Source of the DNA: an uncultured Verrucomicrobia subdivision 3 bacterium
GTDB taxonomy: Bacteria > Verrucomicrobiota > Verrucomicrobiia > Limisphaerales > UBA11358
Direction: 5' to 3'
NCBI GenBank assembly: GCA_903875465.1
Contig: CAIQWB010000076.1
Coordinates: 1-56,231 of the forward strand
DNA: 56,231 bases
This document shows positions 31,096-40,181 of the stretch, one piece after another. Numbering within the stretch: position 1 is the stretch's first letter; each line of letters begins with the position of its first letter. The notes below the pieces were generated by a model, which saw only the letters and a program-made list of their open reading frames with translations, did not search any database and was not told the origin of the DNA. A program made the translations under genes and the position numbers.

Positions 31096-31923
31096 TCAAA
31101 TATTCTGGGCGTAAGCGATAAATTTGCGGTATTCCCCGAGAATGGTTTGCAGGGCCAGGACAAACGCGCACACTTTCAAATATTCCGGCGGGGTGTTCGG
31201 CGTTTCCAGGATGATCTCAAAGGGCTGGGGCCGCGACCGGGGCGGGGCGCTGAGCACCCCTTCATAGCAATCCCGGATTACACCATTGCGGGCATTAAAG
31301 CCATCAATGACCGCCCGGCGGTCACGTGGCAGAAATTTTTCCGCCGCTTGCAGAGCGGGCTCAATTAAATGGCGGGTGAGTGTGGCCCCGCGGACAAAAC
31401 CATAGAAGCCATCGCTGGTGTTGTCCGTGTGGAGTGCGATGAGCCCCTGAAAGGAGCGCGAGGATAATTCGGCTTGCAACAATTTCACCTCTGGTTCGGC
31501 GGTGTCCCGCCAGAATTCCCGGTTCAAATCCCGGCCGCTGCGGGAGTGGCGCGTGTCATCCTCAAAGCCGGTGGGATTGCACACAGGATAGAGCGAGAGA
31601 TAATAACCTGTGGCCAGCTCTGGTTTGGCTTCCAACAATTTGATGAATTGCACCAGCGCATGGCAACCTTCGGGTTCATCGCCATGCACCCCGGCGAAGA
31701 TGCCCAGGCGAATGGGCGTGTCGCCTCCTTTGGGACCCACAAACAAATAACGTGGCAGGATATATGTTTCCCCGCCCACTTCGAAACGCGCGTCGTGGTT
31801 CACCACCAGATTGGCGGAAGTGGCCGCCAGTTCATCCAACGGAGCCAGCAGTTCAGCCAAGGAGCGCCGGCGGGGCGCTTGGTTCGTCCGGCTGAGGGCG
31901 GGGGAGAGTAGGGTGGTGGGCAT
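31096..31923 (-). CDS. M14-type zinc carboxypeptidase / succinylglutamate desuccinylase-like
   Basis: The 275-aa protein has the zinc site GIFAGVHGDEPEG (His80, Glu83) and a later His in LIALHTDNTSDGF, the substrate Arg in SRSGRDLNREFW, and a catalytic Glu in FEIILETPN. This matches the M14/aspartoacylase fold that hydrolyses C-terminal residues or N-acyl amino acids. No signal peptide is seen, so it is probably cytosolic. It starts 5 bases after the sulfate-binding protein gene and is the last gene of that operon. A role in releasing sulfur amino acids or de-acylating them is possible, but this is inference. Confidence 0.8.
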   Translation of the reverse strand: MPTTLLSPALSRTNQAPRRRSLAELLAPLDELAATSANLVVNHDARFEVGGETYILPRYLFVGPKGGDTPIRLGIFAGVHGDEPEGCHALVQFIKLLEAKPELATGYYLSLYPVCNPTGFEDDTRHSRSGRDLNREFWRDTAEPEVKLLQAELSSRSFQGLIALHTDNTSDGFYGFVRGATLTRHLIEPALQAAEKFLPRDRRAVIDGFNARNGVIRDCYEGVLSAPPRSRPQPFEIILETPNTPPEYLKVCAFVLALQTILGEYRKFIAYAQNI

Positions 31924-31928
31924 TAGCG

Positions 31929-32948
31929 TTATTTGGTTTGAAAGATTTGGTCAAAAACACCGCCATCGGCAAAATGAGTGGCCTGGGCTTTTTGCCAGCC
32001 TCCGAAGATGTCATCCACAGTCAGGAGGCGCAGGGTCGGGAACTGGGCGGCATATTTTGCCGCCACCTGCGGATCGCGCGGGCGATAAAAATTGCGGCCG
32101 GCAATGTCCTGGCCCTCGGCCGAGTAGAGGTACTCCAGATAAGCTTGGGCCACCTCGGTGTTCTTGTGCTTTTTGGCGGTTTTATCCACCAATGCCACCG
32201 GCGGTTCCGCAAGAATGCTCAGGGACGGGGTGATGATGTCAAATTTGTCCGCGCCATATTGCTTCACGGCGAGATGGGCCTCATTTTCCCAGGATAACAG
32301 CACATCCCCAATTTCCCGCTCGACAAAGGTGGTGGTGGCTCCGCGTGCGCCAGAATCTAGCACTGGGACATTTTTATAGAGCTTTGTGACAAATGCGCGG
32401 GCTTGAGCGTCGTCATTAGTGCTCTGATCAAGGGCATACGCATAGGCGGCCAGGTAGGCCCAACGCGCGCCGCCGGAGGTTTTGGGATTGGGTGTCACCA
32501 CGATCACACCCGGCTTTACCAAGTCCGCCCAGTCCTGCAAGTGCTTGGGATTGCCTTTGCGCACTAGGAAGACGATGGTGGAGGTGTAGGGGGTGCTACG
32601 GTGGGCGAGGCGCTCCTGCCAGTGGGCCGGCAGCAGACCCGCTTGCTGGGAAATGGCGTCGATGTCATACGCCAGCGCCAGGGTGACGACATCCGCCGCC
32701 AGGCCGTTGATAACGGCCTGGGCCTGTTTGCCCGAGCCGCCATTGGATTGGGAGACAACCACGTCATCCCCGGTTTTGGTTTTCCAGTATTTGGTAAAAG
32801 CCGCATTGTAATCGGCATACAATTCCCGCGTGGGATCGTAGGATACATTGAGCAATTTGACTTCTTTGGCGGGCGCGCTGGCCACCGCAGCCAGCAGCAG
32901 CAGCAGGCTGACCCGGCAGACTAACGAAAGAGTAAATTTGTTTTTCAT
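31929..32948 (-). CDS. sbp: Periplasmic sulfate/thiosulfate-binding protein
   Basis: The 339-aa protein carries a signal peptide ([20 protein letters not shown]) and the whole Sbp/CysP pattern: [78 protein letters not shown] and [12 protein letters not shown]. It binds sulfate or thiosulfate for an ABC importer. The permease and ATPase genes (cysT, cysW, cysA) are not in the window. It follows the porin gene by 30 bases, and an Rrf2 regulator stands upstream, consistent with control by sulfur status. Confidence 0.95.
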   Translation of the reverse strand: MKNKFTLSLVCRVSLLLLLAAVASAPAKEVKLLNVSYDPTRELYADYNAAFTKYWKTKTGDDVVVSQSNGGSGKQAQAVINGLAADVVTLALAYDIDAISQQAGLLPAHWQERLAHRSTPYTSTIVFLVRKGNPKHLQDWADLVKPGVIVVTPNPKTSGGARWAYLAAYAYALDQSTNDDAQARAFVTKLYKNVPVLDSGARGATTTFVEREIGDVLLSWENEAHLAVKQYGADKFDIITPSLSILAEPPVALVDKTAKKHKNTEVAQAYLEYLYSAEGQDIAGRNFYRPRDPQVAAKYAAQFPTLRLLTVDDIFGGWQKAQATHFADGGVFDQIFQTK

Positions 32949-32978
32949 GGGAATTAGGGAAAATGATTGGCCAAATGG

Positions 32979-34448
32979 TTAAAATGCAAGTTGCAGCCGG
33001 GTAAAGAATACGTCCTCCGGATGACTGGTCACACTACCGGGCGTGCTGGTGGTGGAGGTGCCACCACCGGTAAAGGTGGTGTGGGAAAAGCTGGCGTCGG
33101 CCCGGAGGTTCTTGTTTAGGTACCAGTTAATGCCCACGGCCCATGCTTGGGCGGCTGAAGCCGAGGTGGCCGGATCGGAAAAGTAGGGAAACGCAGCCTG
33201 ATCAATGTTTAATTCCGCATAGCGGCCCACCACTTGCCAGGCACCCCAGTAACCTTTGCGCGGGTCAAATGGATGTTTTGGGGTAATGCCATTGAAAGAG
33301 GCTTCCTCACCCGTGAGTACCCAGCCACCGGTCACTTCCCAAGCCTTGTTTTCCAAAGTGGCGGAATGCAGCGGGACGGTCCCACTGGTTTCGACTGACT
33401 GGTCGGAAATGGCGTATTCGCCAAACAAACTCAGCGGGCCGTAATACCAGGAGGCCTGCGGTGAGAGGCGCCAATGCGCGCCGCTGGCCTGCACGGAACC
33501 ACTCGTCGGGTTATAAGCAAAAAACTGTTGCTGGCCGTCGGTGGTATAGCCAGATTGCGCGGGACTGGTGCTGCTGCCGGTGGTGTTGGGCAGGCCCAGT
33601 GTGTTGTTGATGGAAGCCTCGCCCCAGCCGCCACCCACCCCTGCCCCGAGGTTTTTCAAGGCGGGTGTATGTGACGTTTTGAACGGCATGACAAAAACCC
33701 GGCCATCAAACTCGCGGTTGTCCTGAAAGCTGTAATTACTGGTATTGCGGGCATCGCCAACCCCGTTGAAGATGCCGGCGGCGTAACTGACCAGACCTCC
33801 ACGAATATCGCCATGCAGTTCAAAACCCAAATCGCGATTCGGCACCAAATCCGTCACCAGGGAACGTTCGTTAAACGTAGTGTTCACATCGCCCTGCAAT
33901 TGTTCGAGACCAATCGGGGTTTTGAATTTCCCCGCTTGAAACTGCACTGCGGGCGAATAGCGATAATTGATATAGGCGTCAAATACGCTGGGAGTCGTCG
34001 CTGTGCTGGCACTGCCCGGGGAGGCGTTGCCAAATTCCGGCACCAGCAGAAAATCAAAGTCACGGAATACCGTGCCAGAAATGATTGGACGTGCCCGCCG
34101 CAACAAAAAGCCACTGTCACCGGGAATATTGTCGTCATGTCCGAACGTGCGGGTGTCCATCTGCAAAACACCATGCACCGCCAGTGAAAAATTGGTGTCG
34201 GCGCTACCAAAGGAAAATCCATTTGCACCGATGGTGATTTGGGGCAGGGTGGCGGCCTTGTCCGCAGCGCCCTGCTGATCCAGTTCCCGTTCGCGCTCCA
34301 AAATACGGATCTTTTGGTCCAGTGCCTGGACTTGGGCTTTCAAGGCTTCAATCTCGGCTTCATCGGAGGCCAGCGCGGGCAGGATGGTGGGCACACCTAG
34401 CACAGCGGCCAAGATCCAACGGTTCAATTTTATCCGGTTTTTATTCAT
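32979..34448 (-). CDS. Outer-membrane porin (OprO/OprP-like)
   Basis: The 489-aa protein from ATG 34448 has a signal peptide (WILAAVLGVPTILPALA), a short coiled coil (IEALKAQVQALDQKIRILER) that may anchor or trimerise it, and a beta-barrel pattern of the phosphate-selective porin family ending in the aromatic residue typical of outer-membrane proteins (FFTRLQLAF). LRRARPIISGTVFRDFDFLL is the usual first strand pair. As first gene before the sulfate-binding protein it may take up oxyanions such as sulfate (inference). The coupling fits an operon under the promoter at 34605-34632. Confidence 0.85.
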   Translation of the reverse strand: MNKNRIKLNRWILAAVLGVPTILPALASDEAEIEALKAQVQALDQKIRILERERELDQQGAADKAATLPQITIGANGFSFGSADTNFSLAVHGVLQMDTRTFGHDDNIPGDSGFLLRRARPIISGTVFRDFDFLLVPEFGNASPGSASTATTPSVFDAYINYRYSPAVQFQAGKFKTPIGLEQLQGDVNTTFNERSLVTDLVPNRDLGFELHGDIRGGLVSYAAGIFNGVGDARNTSNYSFQDNREFDGRVFVMPFKTSHTPALKNLGAGVGGGWGEASINNTLGLPNTTGSSTSPAQSGYTTDGQQQFFAYNPTSGSVQASGAHWRLSPQASWYYGPLSLFGEYAISDQSVETSGTVPLHSATLENKAWEVTGGWVLTGEEASFNGITPKHPFDPRKGYWGAWQVVGRYAELNIDQAAFPYFSDPATSASAAQAWAVGINWYLNKNLRADASFSHTTFTGGGTSTTSTPGSVTSHPEDVFFTRLQLAF

Positions 34449-34503
34449 ATTCAGGTGGCCCCGGTCGTCCGGCAAACCATTATTCATTCAGTTTAACATT
34501 TAA

Positions 34504-34524
34504 AAACGACTTTTAAAGTCGTTT
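34504..34524. promoter_or_regulatory. Palindromic operator candidate 1
   Basis: A perfect 10-bp inverted repeat with a one-base centre; its core is CGACTTTTAAAGTCG at 34507-34521. It lies in the leader between the promoter at 34605-34632 and the porin start at 34448. The core shares 13 of 15 bases with the second palindrome at 34588-34602. Probable binding site for the Rrf2 regulator encoded next door. Confidence 0.6.
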
Positions 34525-34587
34525 ATAATCAAGCGTCTAATCGAACCCCTCTGGGCTGGCTTGGCATTCGTGAGCTTATTAAAAACA

Positions 34588-34602
34588 CGACTTATAATGT
34601 CG
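34588..34602. promoter_or_regulatory. Palindromic operator candidate 2
   Basis: CGACTTATAATGTCG, an imperfect palindrome, lies just downstream of the -10 box of the minus-strand promoter, across the expected transcription start. A bound repressor here would block initiation. Confidence 0.6.
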
Positions 34603-34604
34603 AT

Positions 34605-34632
34605 ATTATCGGCGAATCAAAAGATTTGTCAA
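34605..34632 (-). promoter_or_regulatory. Sigma-70 promoter of the porin-sbp operon
   Basis: On the minus strand TTGACA (34632-34627) and GATAAT (34610-34605) are 16 bases apart, matching 6/6 and 5/6 of the consensus. The operator palindromes follow it. This is the best promoter in the window and places a separate start site between the Rrf2 gene and the porin. Confidence 0.7.
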
Positions 34633-34645
34633 AACTATTTTATTT

Positions 34646-35110
34646 TTATATCCCTTCGCCAGCGATGAAGCCTGCAGAGGTTAGTTCTTGCTTGGACACC
34701 GGCAGGACCCGGGCTACATCGCCCAGGGTGGAGCGGTCCATGATGCCCGCCACGTAATTGCGGGCATCCAGAAAGACTCGGCGAAACCGGCAGACGGATT
34801 CCTGGCTGCAACGGCTGTAACCAGTTACCGAAACGCAATCGATAGGAGCGAGGATGCCATCGAAGTGCCGGACGACTTCGCCCATGGTAATTTTGGTGGG
34901 GTTTTTGGCTAGTACGTAGCCACCACGAATGCCCGCCGTACTGCTTACCCAGCCTTGGGCCTTCAAATCCAGCATGATTTGTTCCAAAAACCGTTTGGGC
35001 ACGTCATTCCGCCGGGCCAGCTCGCGAATGGGAATGGGCAGCCCGCCGTAATTATCCACCAAAGTGAACAGGGCCCGCAGGGCGTAGTCCGTTTTTTTAG
35101 AAACGCGCAT
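34646..35110 (-). CDS. Rrf2-family transcriptional regulator with three cysteines
   Basis: The 154-aa protein is an Rrf2 winged-helix regulator. Seen: MRVSKKTDYALRALFTL, ELARRNDVPKRFLEQIMLDL as the recognition region, and the wing GIRGGYVLAKNPTKITMGEV. Cysteines at 92, 101 and 106 (DCVSVTGYSRCSQESVC) stand where IscR, NsrR and RsrR bind an iron-sulfur cluster, although the spacing (x8, x4) differs from IscR (x5, x5). CymR-type members without cysteines control sulfur genes. The target is probably the porin-sbp-peptidase operon just downstream. Its own promoter should lie in 35111-35219. Confidence 0.92.
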   Translation of the reverse strand: MRVSKKTDYALRALFTLVDNYGGLPIPIRELARRNDVPKRFLEQIMLDLKAQGWVSSTAGIRGGYVLAKNPTKITMGEVVRHFDGILAPIDCVSVTGYSRCSQESVCRFRRVFLDARNYVAGIMDRSTLGDVARVLPVSKQELTSAGFIAGEGI

Positions 35111-35219
35111 TTAAATACACGATAATCTGAGTTGGTTTTAAGTCAAGCCAAGTTGGGCCGGCGAGCAATTCGTCCCTGCCTGCAATAAGCTAAGGGGACG
35201 AACGAAGTGGCTCCAGCCG

Positions 35220-36308
35220 TTAACTGATAATCCGGCCACCTTCGTTGAGGAAGATACCCTTGAAATTCATTTCCAAAGCTTGCGGGTTGGAAGCCTTCGC
35301 AAGGGCCTCTTTTTCCGAAACTTTGCCTGATTTAACGAGGTTAAAGAGGCATTGGTTAAAGGAAATCATGCCGTCGTCCACGCCGGTTTCAATGGCCATG
35401 GTCAGTTTATCCAAACGGTTTTCCTCGAGCAATTTCCGTACCAGCGGGGAATTAATGAGGATTTCCAAAGCGGGCACCATGCGACCATTGAGGGAAGGCA
35501 CCATGCGCTGGCAGATGACCGCGCGCAATGTTCCGGCCAACTGGCGGCGCACCTGTTCACGCTCCTCAGCCTTGAAAAAGTCCAAGATGCGGGTGATGGA
35601 TTGGGCCGCATTGGTGGTGTGCAGGGTGGAAATTACCAAATGCCCGGTGTCTGCCGCGCTCATGGCCGCACCGAAGCTGATGTCATCGCGCATTTCGCCG
35701 ACCATAATGATGTCCGGGTCCTGCCGAAGGACGTGTTTCAAGGCGTGGTGAAAGGACTGGGTGTCCAGCCCGACCTCGCGCTGCTCGATCACCGATTGAT
35801 TGTCCTCAAACACAAATTCAATCGGGTCCTCCAAGGTGATGATGTGCTTTTTAAAATTATTATTAATGTGCTCGAGCATGGCGGCCAGCGTGGTGGACTT
35901 GCCGGAGCCAGTGGAGCCGGCAACGAGAATAATGCCCCGGTGTTCCTCGGCGACTTTCTTGATCTGTTCCAGCAACCCCAATTGCTCAAAACTGGGAATA
36001 GAAGAGCGCACGTGGCGCATGGCTAAGCACCACTGACCCCGCTGCTGAAAGAGGTTCGTGCGGAACCGGCCAATCTCGGGCACGTAATAGGAAAAATCCA
36101 CCTCGCGCTCCTCCTCGAGGCGTTTCTTCAAATGCACGGGGGTGATGGCTTCCACCACCTTGTTCATCCACTCAATGGTGGGGTAGGGGCACTCCACAGC
36201 GATGAGTTCCCGGCTGATTCGGAAAATCACGGGGGTTCCGGTTTTAATATGTATATCCGACGCCCCGCCCTCAACGGCAATTTTTAAAATTCGATGAAAT
36301 AGTTCCAT
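35220..36308 (-). CDS. pilT: PilT-like pilus retraction ATPase
   Basis: The 362-aa protein from ATG 36308 is a PilT/PilU-type secretion ATPase that retracts type IV pili. Seen: MELFHRILKIAVEGGASDIH, Walker A GSTGSGKSTT at 131-140, the Asp box ITLEDPIEFVF, Walker B DPDIIMVGEMRD with Glu205, and the His box HLVISTLHTTNA. The usual PilT motif AIRNLIRE is not obvious in the C-terminal part, so it may be a PilU-like paralogue. No other pilus gene lies nearby. The frame is open well upstream, but the family start is clear. Confidence 0.92.
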   Translation of the reverse strand: MELFHRILKIAVEGGASDIHIKTGTPVIFRISRELIAVECPYPTIEWMNKVVEAITPVHLKKRLEEEREVDFSYYVPEIGRFRTNLFQQRGQWCLAMRHVRSSIPSFEQLGLLEQIKKVAEEHRGIILVAGSTGSGKSTTLAAMLEHINNNFKKHIITLEDPIEFVFEDNQSVIEQREVGLDTQSFHHALKHVLRQDPDIIMVGEMRDDISFGAAMSAADTGHLVISTLHTTNAAQSITRILDFFKAEEREQVRRQLAGTLRAVICQRMVPSLNGRMVPALEILINSPLVRKLLEENRLDKLTMAIETGVDDGMISFNQCLFNLVKSGKVSEKEALAKASNPQALEMNFKGIFLNEGGRIIS

Positions 36309-36488
36309 GGGGAAAAAATAACAAATAACTGGCGCAACGCCACCGCGAAAACACGTTGCCGGTCGAAAACGGAGTGCCGCGGGGCCAGGTTCCGTCGATC
36401 GCCGGGCGACGAGGTTGCTGAAACCCGCCGCCGGGTGGTTTGAACCCGGCATTTTCCATTGCCCCGAGCCCGCCGGGAGTGCTATAAA

Positions 36489-37355
36489 ATGGCCATGACA
36501 AAGCACCGGATTGGCATTATTGGCGGCACGGGGTTGTACGGCATTGAAGGGTTTACCCACCAGAAATGGGTGAAGGTCAAGACCCCCTTTGGCGCGCCAT
36601 CGGATGACTTTCTCACCGGTCGCCTCGCCGGACGCGAGGTGGTGTTTCTCCCGCGTCACGGTCGTGGTCATCGTTTGCTACCCACCGAACTCAATCACCG
36701 CGCTAATATATGGGCGATGAAAAAGCTCGGTGTGCAATGGATCATCAGCGTCAGCGCCGTCGGTTCGCTGCAGGCAAAATACCAGCCCTGCGACATTGTG
36801 GTGATTGATCAATTTTTGGACCGCACCAAGCAATCCCTGAATCACACATTTTTCGGTCGGGGGATTGTTGCCCATGTTTCATTTGCGGAACCTTTAAGTG
36901 CGGAGTTGCGCAAAATTATTGTGGCGGCCGCGCACGGGGCCAAGGCCCGGGTGCATGACGGCGGCACCTATGTATGCATGGAAGGACCGGCCTTCAGCAC
37001 CCGCGCCGAATCCCTCGCCAACCACCATGCCGGTTACGATGTGATTGGCATGACCAATTTGGGCGAGGCCAAATGCGCCCGCGAGGCGGAGATTGCTTAC
37101 GCCACCATGGCCATGGCGACGGATTATGATTGCTGGAAGGAAGAAGAGCACGTGACGTTGGAAATGGTTCTGACCAATCTGCACCGCAACGCAGCCACGG
37201 CCAAGGCCGTGGTCGCCGCTGTGATTCCCCAAATACCGACCGAACCCACCTGGAAAGCCCACTCCGCGCTCAAAAACGCATTTCTCACGGATAAAAAACT
37301 CTGGCCGGCGAAAACCAAGAAGGAGCTGGCTCCACTTCTGGCGAAATACAAATAA
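36489..37355 (+). CDS. mtnP: S-methyl-5'-thioadenosine phosphorylase
   Basis: The product (288 aa from ATG 36489; ATG 36495 is equally possible) is an MTAP-type trimeric purine phosphorylase of methionine salvage. Seen: RIGIIGGTGLYGIEG, phosphate site LPRHGRGHRLLPTELNHRAN, SVSAVGSL, and the active-site DGGTYVCMEGPAFSTRAES, followed by VIGMTNLGEAKCAREAEIAY and ATDYDCW. It cleaves 5'-methylthioadenosine to adenine and methylthioribose 1-phosphate. Divergent from pilT, with no other salvage gene nearby. Confidence 0.94.
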   Translation: MAMTKHRIGIIGGTGLYGIEGFTHQKWVKVKTPFGAPSDDFLTGRLAGREVVFLPRHGRGHRLLPTELNHRANIWAMKKLGVQWIISVSAVGSLQAKYQPCDIVVIDQFLDRTKQSLNHTFFGRGIVAHVSFAEPLSAELRKIIVAAAHGAKARVHDGGTYVCMEGPAFSTRAESLANHHAGYDVIGMTNLGEAKCAREAEIAYATMAMATDYDCWKEEEHVTLEMVLTNLHRNAATAKAVVAAVIPQIPTEPTWKAHSALKNAFLTDKKLWPAKTKKELAPLLAKYK

Positions 37356-37427
37356 ATTGGCCGGCACCCTCCGGGGTGACCTTAATCCAAACGGTGTGTC
37401 CTTGCCGTTCCCGTAAGGATTTTACCA

Positions 37428-37454
37428 CCCTAAAGGGCAGGGAAACCCTTAGGG
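37428..37454. other. Nested palindromes before the TMTC/TPR gene
   Basis: CCCTAAAGGG and CCCTTAGGG are each near-palindromes and also pair with each other around an 8-base loop with a one-base bulge. They lie 75 bases before ATG 37530. This may be an operator or a leader hairpin; no function is assigned. Confidence 0.3.
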
Positions 37455-37529
37455 GTAGCTATTCCCGAGCCCGGTTCCTGCCTAAGCTTCCTGTGGCAAT
37501 TTCAGAAGTTGCCCGAATCAGAAGCTGGC

Positions 37530-39599
37530 ATGAATCAAAATGGGAATCCCTCAGGCACAGAGGTTTCGCGTGCCCCACGGCCTTGGGCGTTGAGCCGGTT
37601 TGGCACCGCCTTGACCCGGCTTTGGACCAAAACCGGCCCGGGCTGGACGAAAGTCTTGGGTGCGTCCGCACTCTTTTTATTGGTCTGGATCTGTTACCAG
37701 CCGCAACTACCAGGGAATTTCATCTGGGATGATCGCTTGGTGTTGAAGGGGCTCAATCCTTTGCTCACCGGCGAATTAACCCCTTGGTCCATATGGTTCC
37801 AAACCGATTTCGTCCTCGCCAATTTTGCCTTCTGGGGGGAATGGCTGGTCTGGGGAGATCATCCACTTGGTTATCACATCGTTAATCTCCTCCTGCACAG
37901 TCTGAGCGCGTGCCTGCTGTGGCGTTTGCTGGCGCGGTTGTCGGTGCCGGGCGCTTGGTTCGCTGCTGCAGTTTTTGCCGTGCATCCGGTCTGTGTGAAC
38001 ACGGTGGCCCGGATTGCGGAACTCAAAAATACCCTGTCGCTCACCTTGGTGTTATTGTCGTTTCTGCTTTATTTGCGCAGCGAATCCGGGATGAATGCCG
38101 CCGTGCAGCCGGCTGGCCCGGGGCGGTTGCGTTGGCCGGGTGCTGAATTTGGTTGGTACGCCCTCGCGCTACTGGCCTTTGTGCTCGCCCTCTTTAGCAA
38201 GACGACCATCCTGACGCTGCCTGTTTTCCTGCTCTTGAGCGCGTATTGGCAGCGCGGGCGGTTGGTGCCGGAGGATGGCTTCCGGACCGTGCCGTTTTTT
38301 ATCCTGGCGCTGGGCTTTGGGCTGATGTCCTCCTGGTTTCAGAAACATCAGGCTTTGGCCGGGGAAACCCTGCCCCCGGTAAGCTGGGAGGATCGGTTTG
38401 CCGTGGCCGGGCACGATGTCTGGTTTTATATCGGCAAAGATTTTTGGCCGTCCGGTTTGAGTGTGGTTTATCCCTGGTGGCACCCGGCCGAAGCCGTTGC
38501 CAGTGCCTGGCTGCCCCTGCTTGGGGTTGGGCTGCTGCTGGTAACCGGCTGGCATTACCGCCGCACTTGGGGCCGGCATCTGCTGTTCGGTTTTGGCTGT
38601 TTCACCGTGGCATTGTTTCCGGCGCTGGGCTTTATTGACGCGCAGTTTCAAACCTGGTTCCAGGTTTCGGATCATTTGCAATATCTGCCTTTAATTGCGG
38701 TGGTGGCGCTGGCCAGTTCCGTGCTGGCCGCCCGTTTGCCACGGGCCTGGTTTTCACCGGTTGCCGGCGTCATCCTCGCCACCCTTGTGGTTTTGAGCAG
38801 CCAGCAGGCGCGGGTCTTTGCCACCGATGAAACTCTGTGGCAGGACACCGTGGCCAAAAATCCCCAAGCGTGGATGGCCCATAACAACCTCGGCGTCATT
38901 CTCGCCCGGCAGGGGCATTTGCCGGCGGCGCGGGAACAGTTTGAAGCGTCCCTGGCAGCCAAACCGGGCAATGTGGCGGCGCAGGTGGACCTCGGCCATT
39001 TGCTGGCGCTCCAAGGTGACTTGGGCGGTGCACGGGAATTGCTGCAGGCGGCTTTGCGCAACAAGCTGGCCAATGTTGATGCCCACGAAAATCTCGCCCA
39101 AGTGTTGGCACAATTGGGCGACTTGCGGGCAGCAAAAACGCACTTTCAAGCCGCCTTGCAATGCGAGCCAAAATTGAACACCCGCTTGCAACTGGCCTCC
39201 CTGTTGTTCCAGACGGGTGATTATGCGAACTGTGCCTGGCAATATCGCCAAACGATCTCGGGGGAACCAGATCTGGTGGAGCCATTGAATAATCTGGCCT
39301 GGCTCCTGGCCACCTGTCCGGAGGACGGAGTGCGCAATGGCCTGGAGGCGGTGCGCTGCGCGGAAAAGGCCTGTGCCTTGACGCATTACCAGCACCCGGG
39401 TGCGTTGGGTACCCTTGCGGCCGCGTATGCCGAGGCTGGCCGGTTTGCGGAGGCGGTTAAAACCTGCCGGCAGGCCATTGATTTGTCGGAGTCAGCGGGG
39501 AACGCCAGTTTTTCCGCCATCAACAGCCAGTTGCTCCGGTTATATCAAATGGGCCGGCCTTACCATGCGCCACCCGCTCCCAACCGTACGGCTAGTTAA
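37530..39599 (+). CDS. Polytopic membrane protein with TPR repeats (TMTC/PMT-like)
   Basis: The product (689 aa from ATG 37530) has about ten hydrophobic segments in residues 40-400, then tetratricopeptide repeats. Seen: GNFIWDDRLVLKGLNPLLTG after the first membrane segment, as in TMTC and mannosyltransferase-like proteins; LGYHIVNLLLHSLSACLLWR; and TPR units such as AWMAHNNLGVILARQGHLPA, QVDLGHLLALQGDLGGAREL and VDAHENLAQVLAQLGDLRAA. Such proteins in Verrucomicrobiota and Planctomycetota are probably membrane glycosyltransferases, but the substrate is unknown. A TTG at 37509 would add seven residues. The 3' end overlaps the convergent RelE-like gene by 4 bases. Confidence 0.82.
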   Translation: MNQNGNPSGTEVSRAPRPWALSRFGTALTRLWTKTGPGWTKVLGASALFLLVWICYQPQLPGNFIWDDRLVLKGLNPLLTGELTPWSIWFQTDFVLANFAFWGEWLVWGDHPLGYHIVNLLLHSLSACLLWRLLARLSVPGAWFAAAVFAVHPVCVNTVARIAELKNTLSLTLVLLSFLLYLRSESGMNAAVQPAGPGRLRWPGAEFGWYALALLAFVLALFSKTTILTLPVFLLLSAYWQRGRLVPEDGFRTVPFFILALGFGLMSSWFQKHQALAGETLPPVSWEDRFAVAGHDVWFYIGKDFWPSGLSVVYPWWHPAEAVASAWLPLLGVGLLLVTGWHYRRTWGRHLLFGFGCFTVALFPALGFIDAQFQTWFQVSDHLQYLPLIAVVALASSVLAARLPRAWFSPVAGVILATLVVLSSQQARVFATDETLWQDTVAKNPQAWMAHNNLGVILARQGHLPAAREQFEASLAAKPGNVAAQVDLGHLLALQGDLGGARELLQAALRNKLANVDAHENLAQVLAQLGDLRAAKTHFQAALQCEPKLNTRLQLASLLFQTGDYANCAWQYRQTISGEPDLVEPLNNLAWLLATCPEDGVRNGLEAVRCAEKACALTHYQHPGALGTLAAAYAEAGRFAEAVKTCRQAIDLSESAGNASFSAINSQLLRLYQMGRPYHAPPAPNRTAS

Positions 39600-39970
39600 T
39601 ACGCGCGGGCAGAAGTTTTGGCGGCTTCGATGAGTTCCCAAAATTTGGGGTTTTCCTGGAGGGCCTCATCCTCCCCGGTTTTCAGGCCGGAGCGAAATAG
39701 GAAATCTTTCAAAGTGTGACGGCTGAGAATGCGGTGCACCAACACGCCCAGATCGTGCCGCTCAAAATACACGCGGTAATCCCCCACGCGGAAGCGGTGC
39801 AGGATGCGGCCGTCCATTTCGAGTTTGCCAAATTCATCCAGCTCCGTGCCGCGCACCTGCTGGGGCAGCCCGCGGAAATCCCCGAGGATTTGCAATTGCA
39901 ATTCCTTCGGCATCCGGGCCAGCTCGGCCGCACTCAGGGGCGTAAAAATGATTTGAAACGCGTTGATCAT
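39596..39970 (-). CDS. RelE/ParE-like toxin-fold protein
   Basis: The 124-aa protein from ATG 39970 has the RelE/ParE core: FQIIFTPLSAAELARMPKEL, the basic strand RILHRFRVGDYRVYFER and VLVHRILSRHTLKDFLF. In toxins this fold cleaves mRNA at the ribosome or blocks gyrase. A C-terminal extension of about 30 residues (KTGEDEALQENPKFWELIEA) goes beyond the usual 90 aa. No antitoxin gene is visible on either side, so it is an orphan or a chromosomal regulator. Upstream extension of the frame to 40138 is not family-like. Confidence 0.75.
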   Translation of the reverse strand: MINAFQIIFTPLSAAELARMPKELQLQILGDFRGLPQQVRGTELDEFGKLEMDGRILHRFRVGDYRVYFERHDLGVLVHRILSRHTLKDFLFRSGLKTGEDEALQENPKFWELIEAAKTSARAY

Positions 39971-40181
39971 CGCGTTGTCAGCATGGCACACCCGCCGAAA
40001 AATGTCACGGTCGGACTGCCGAACGAATCTGGCAATAACCCGCAGACCGCCGGGCTTGGGCGCGGCAATGGATGATGGCCAGACACCGCCCGCCGGGACG
40101 CCCACTGGCGGCACAATTTTATGTCGCCAACCAAACACTCTGGTCTGGGCGCTTTACATGGTTTTGGGCCGGGCGTAAATT

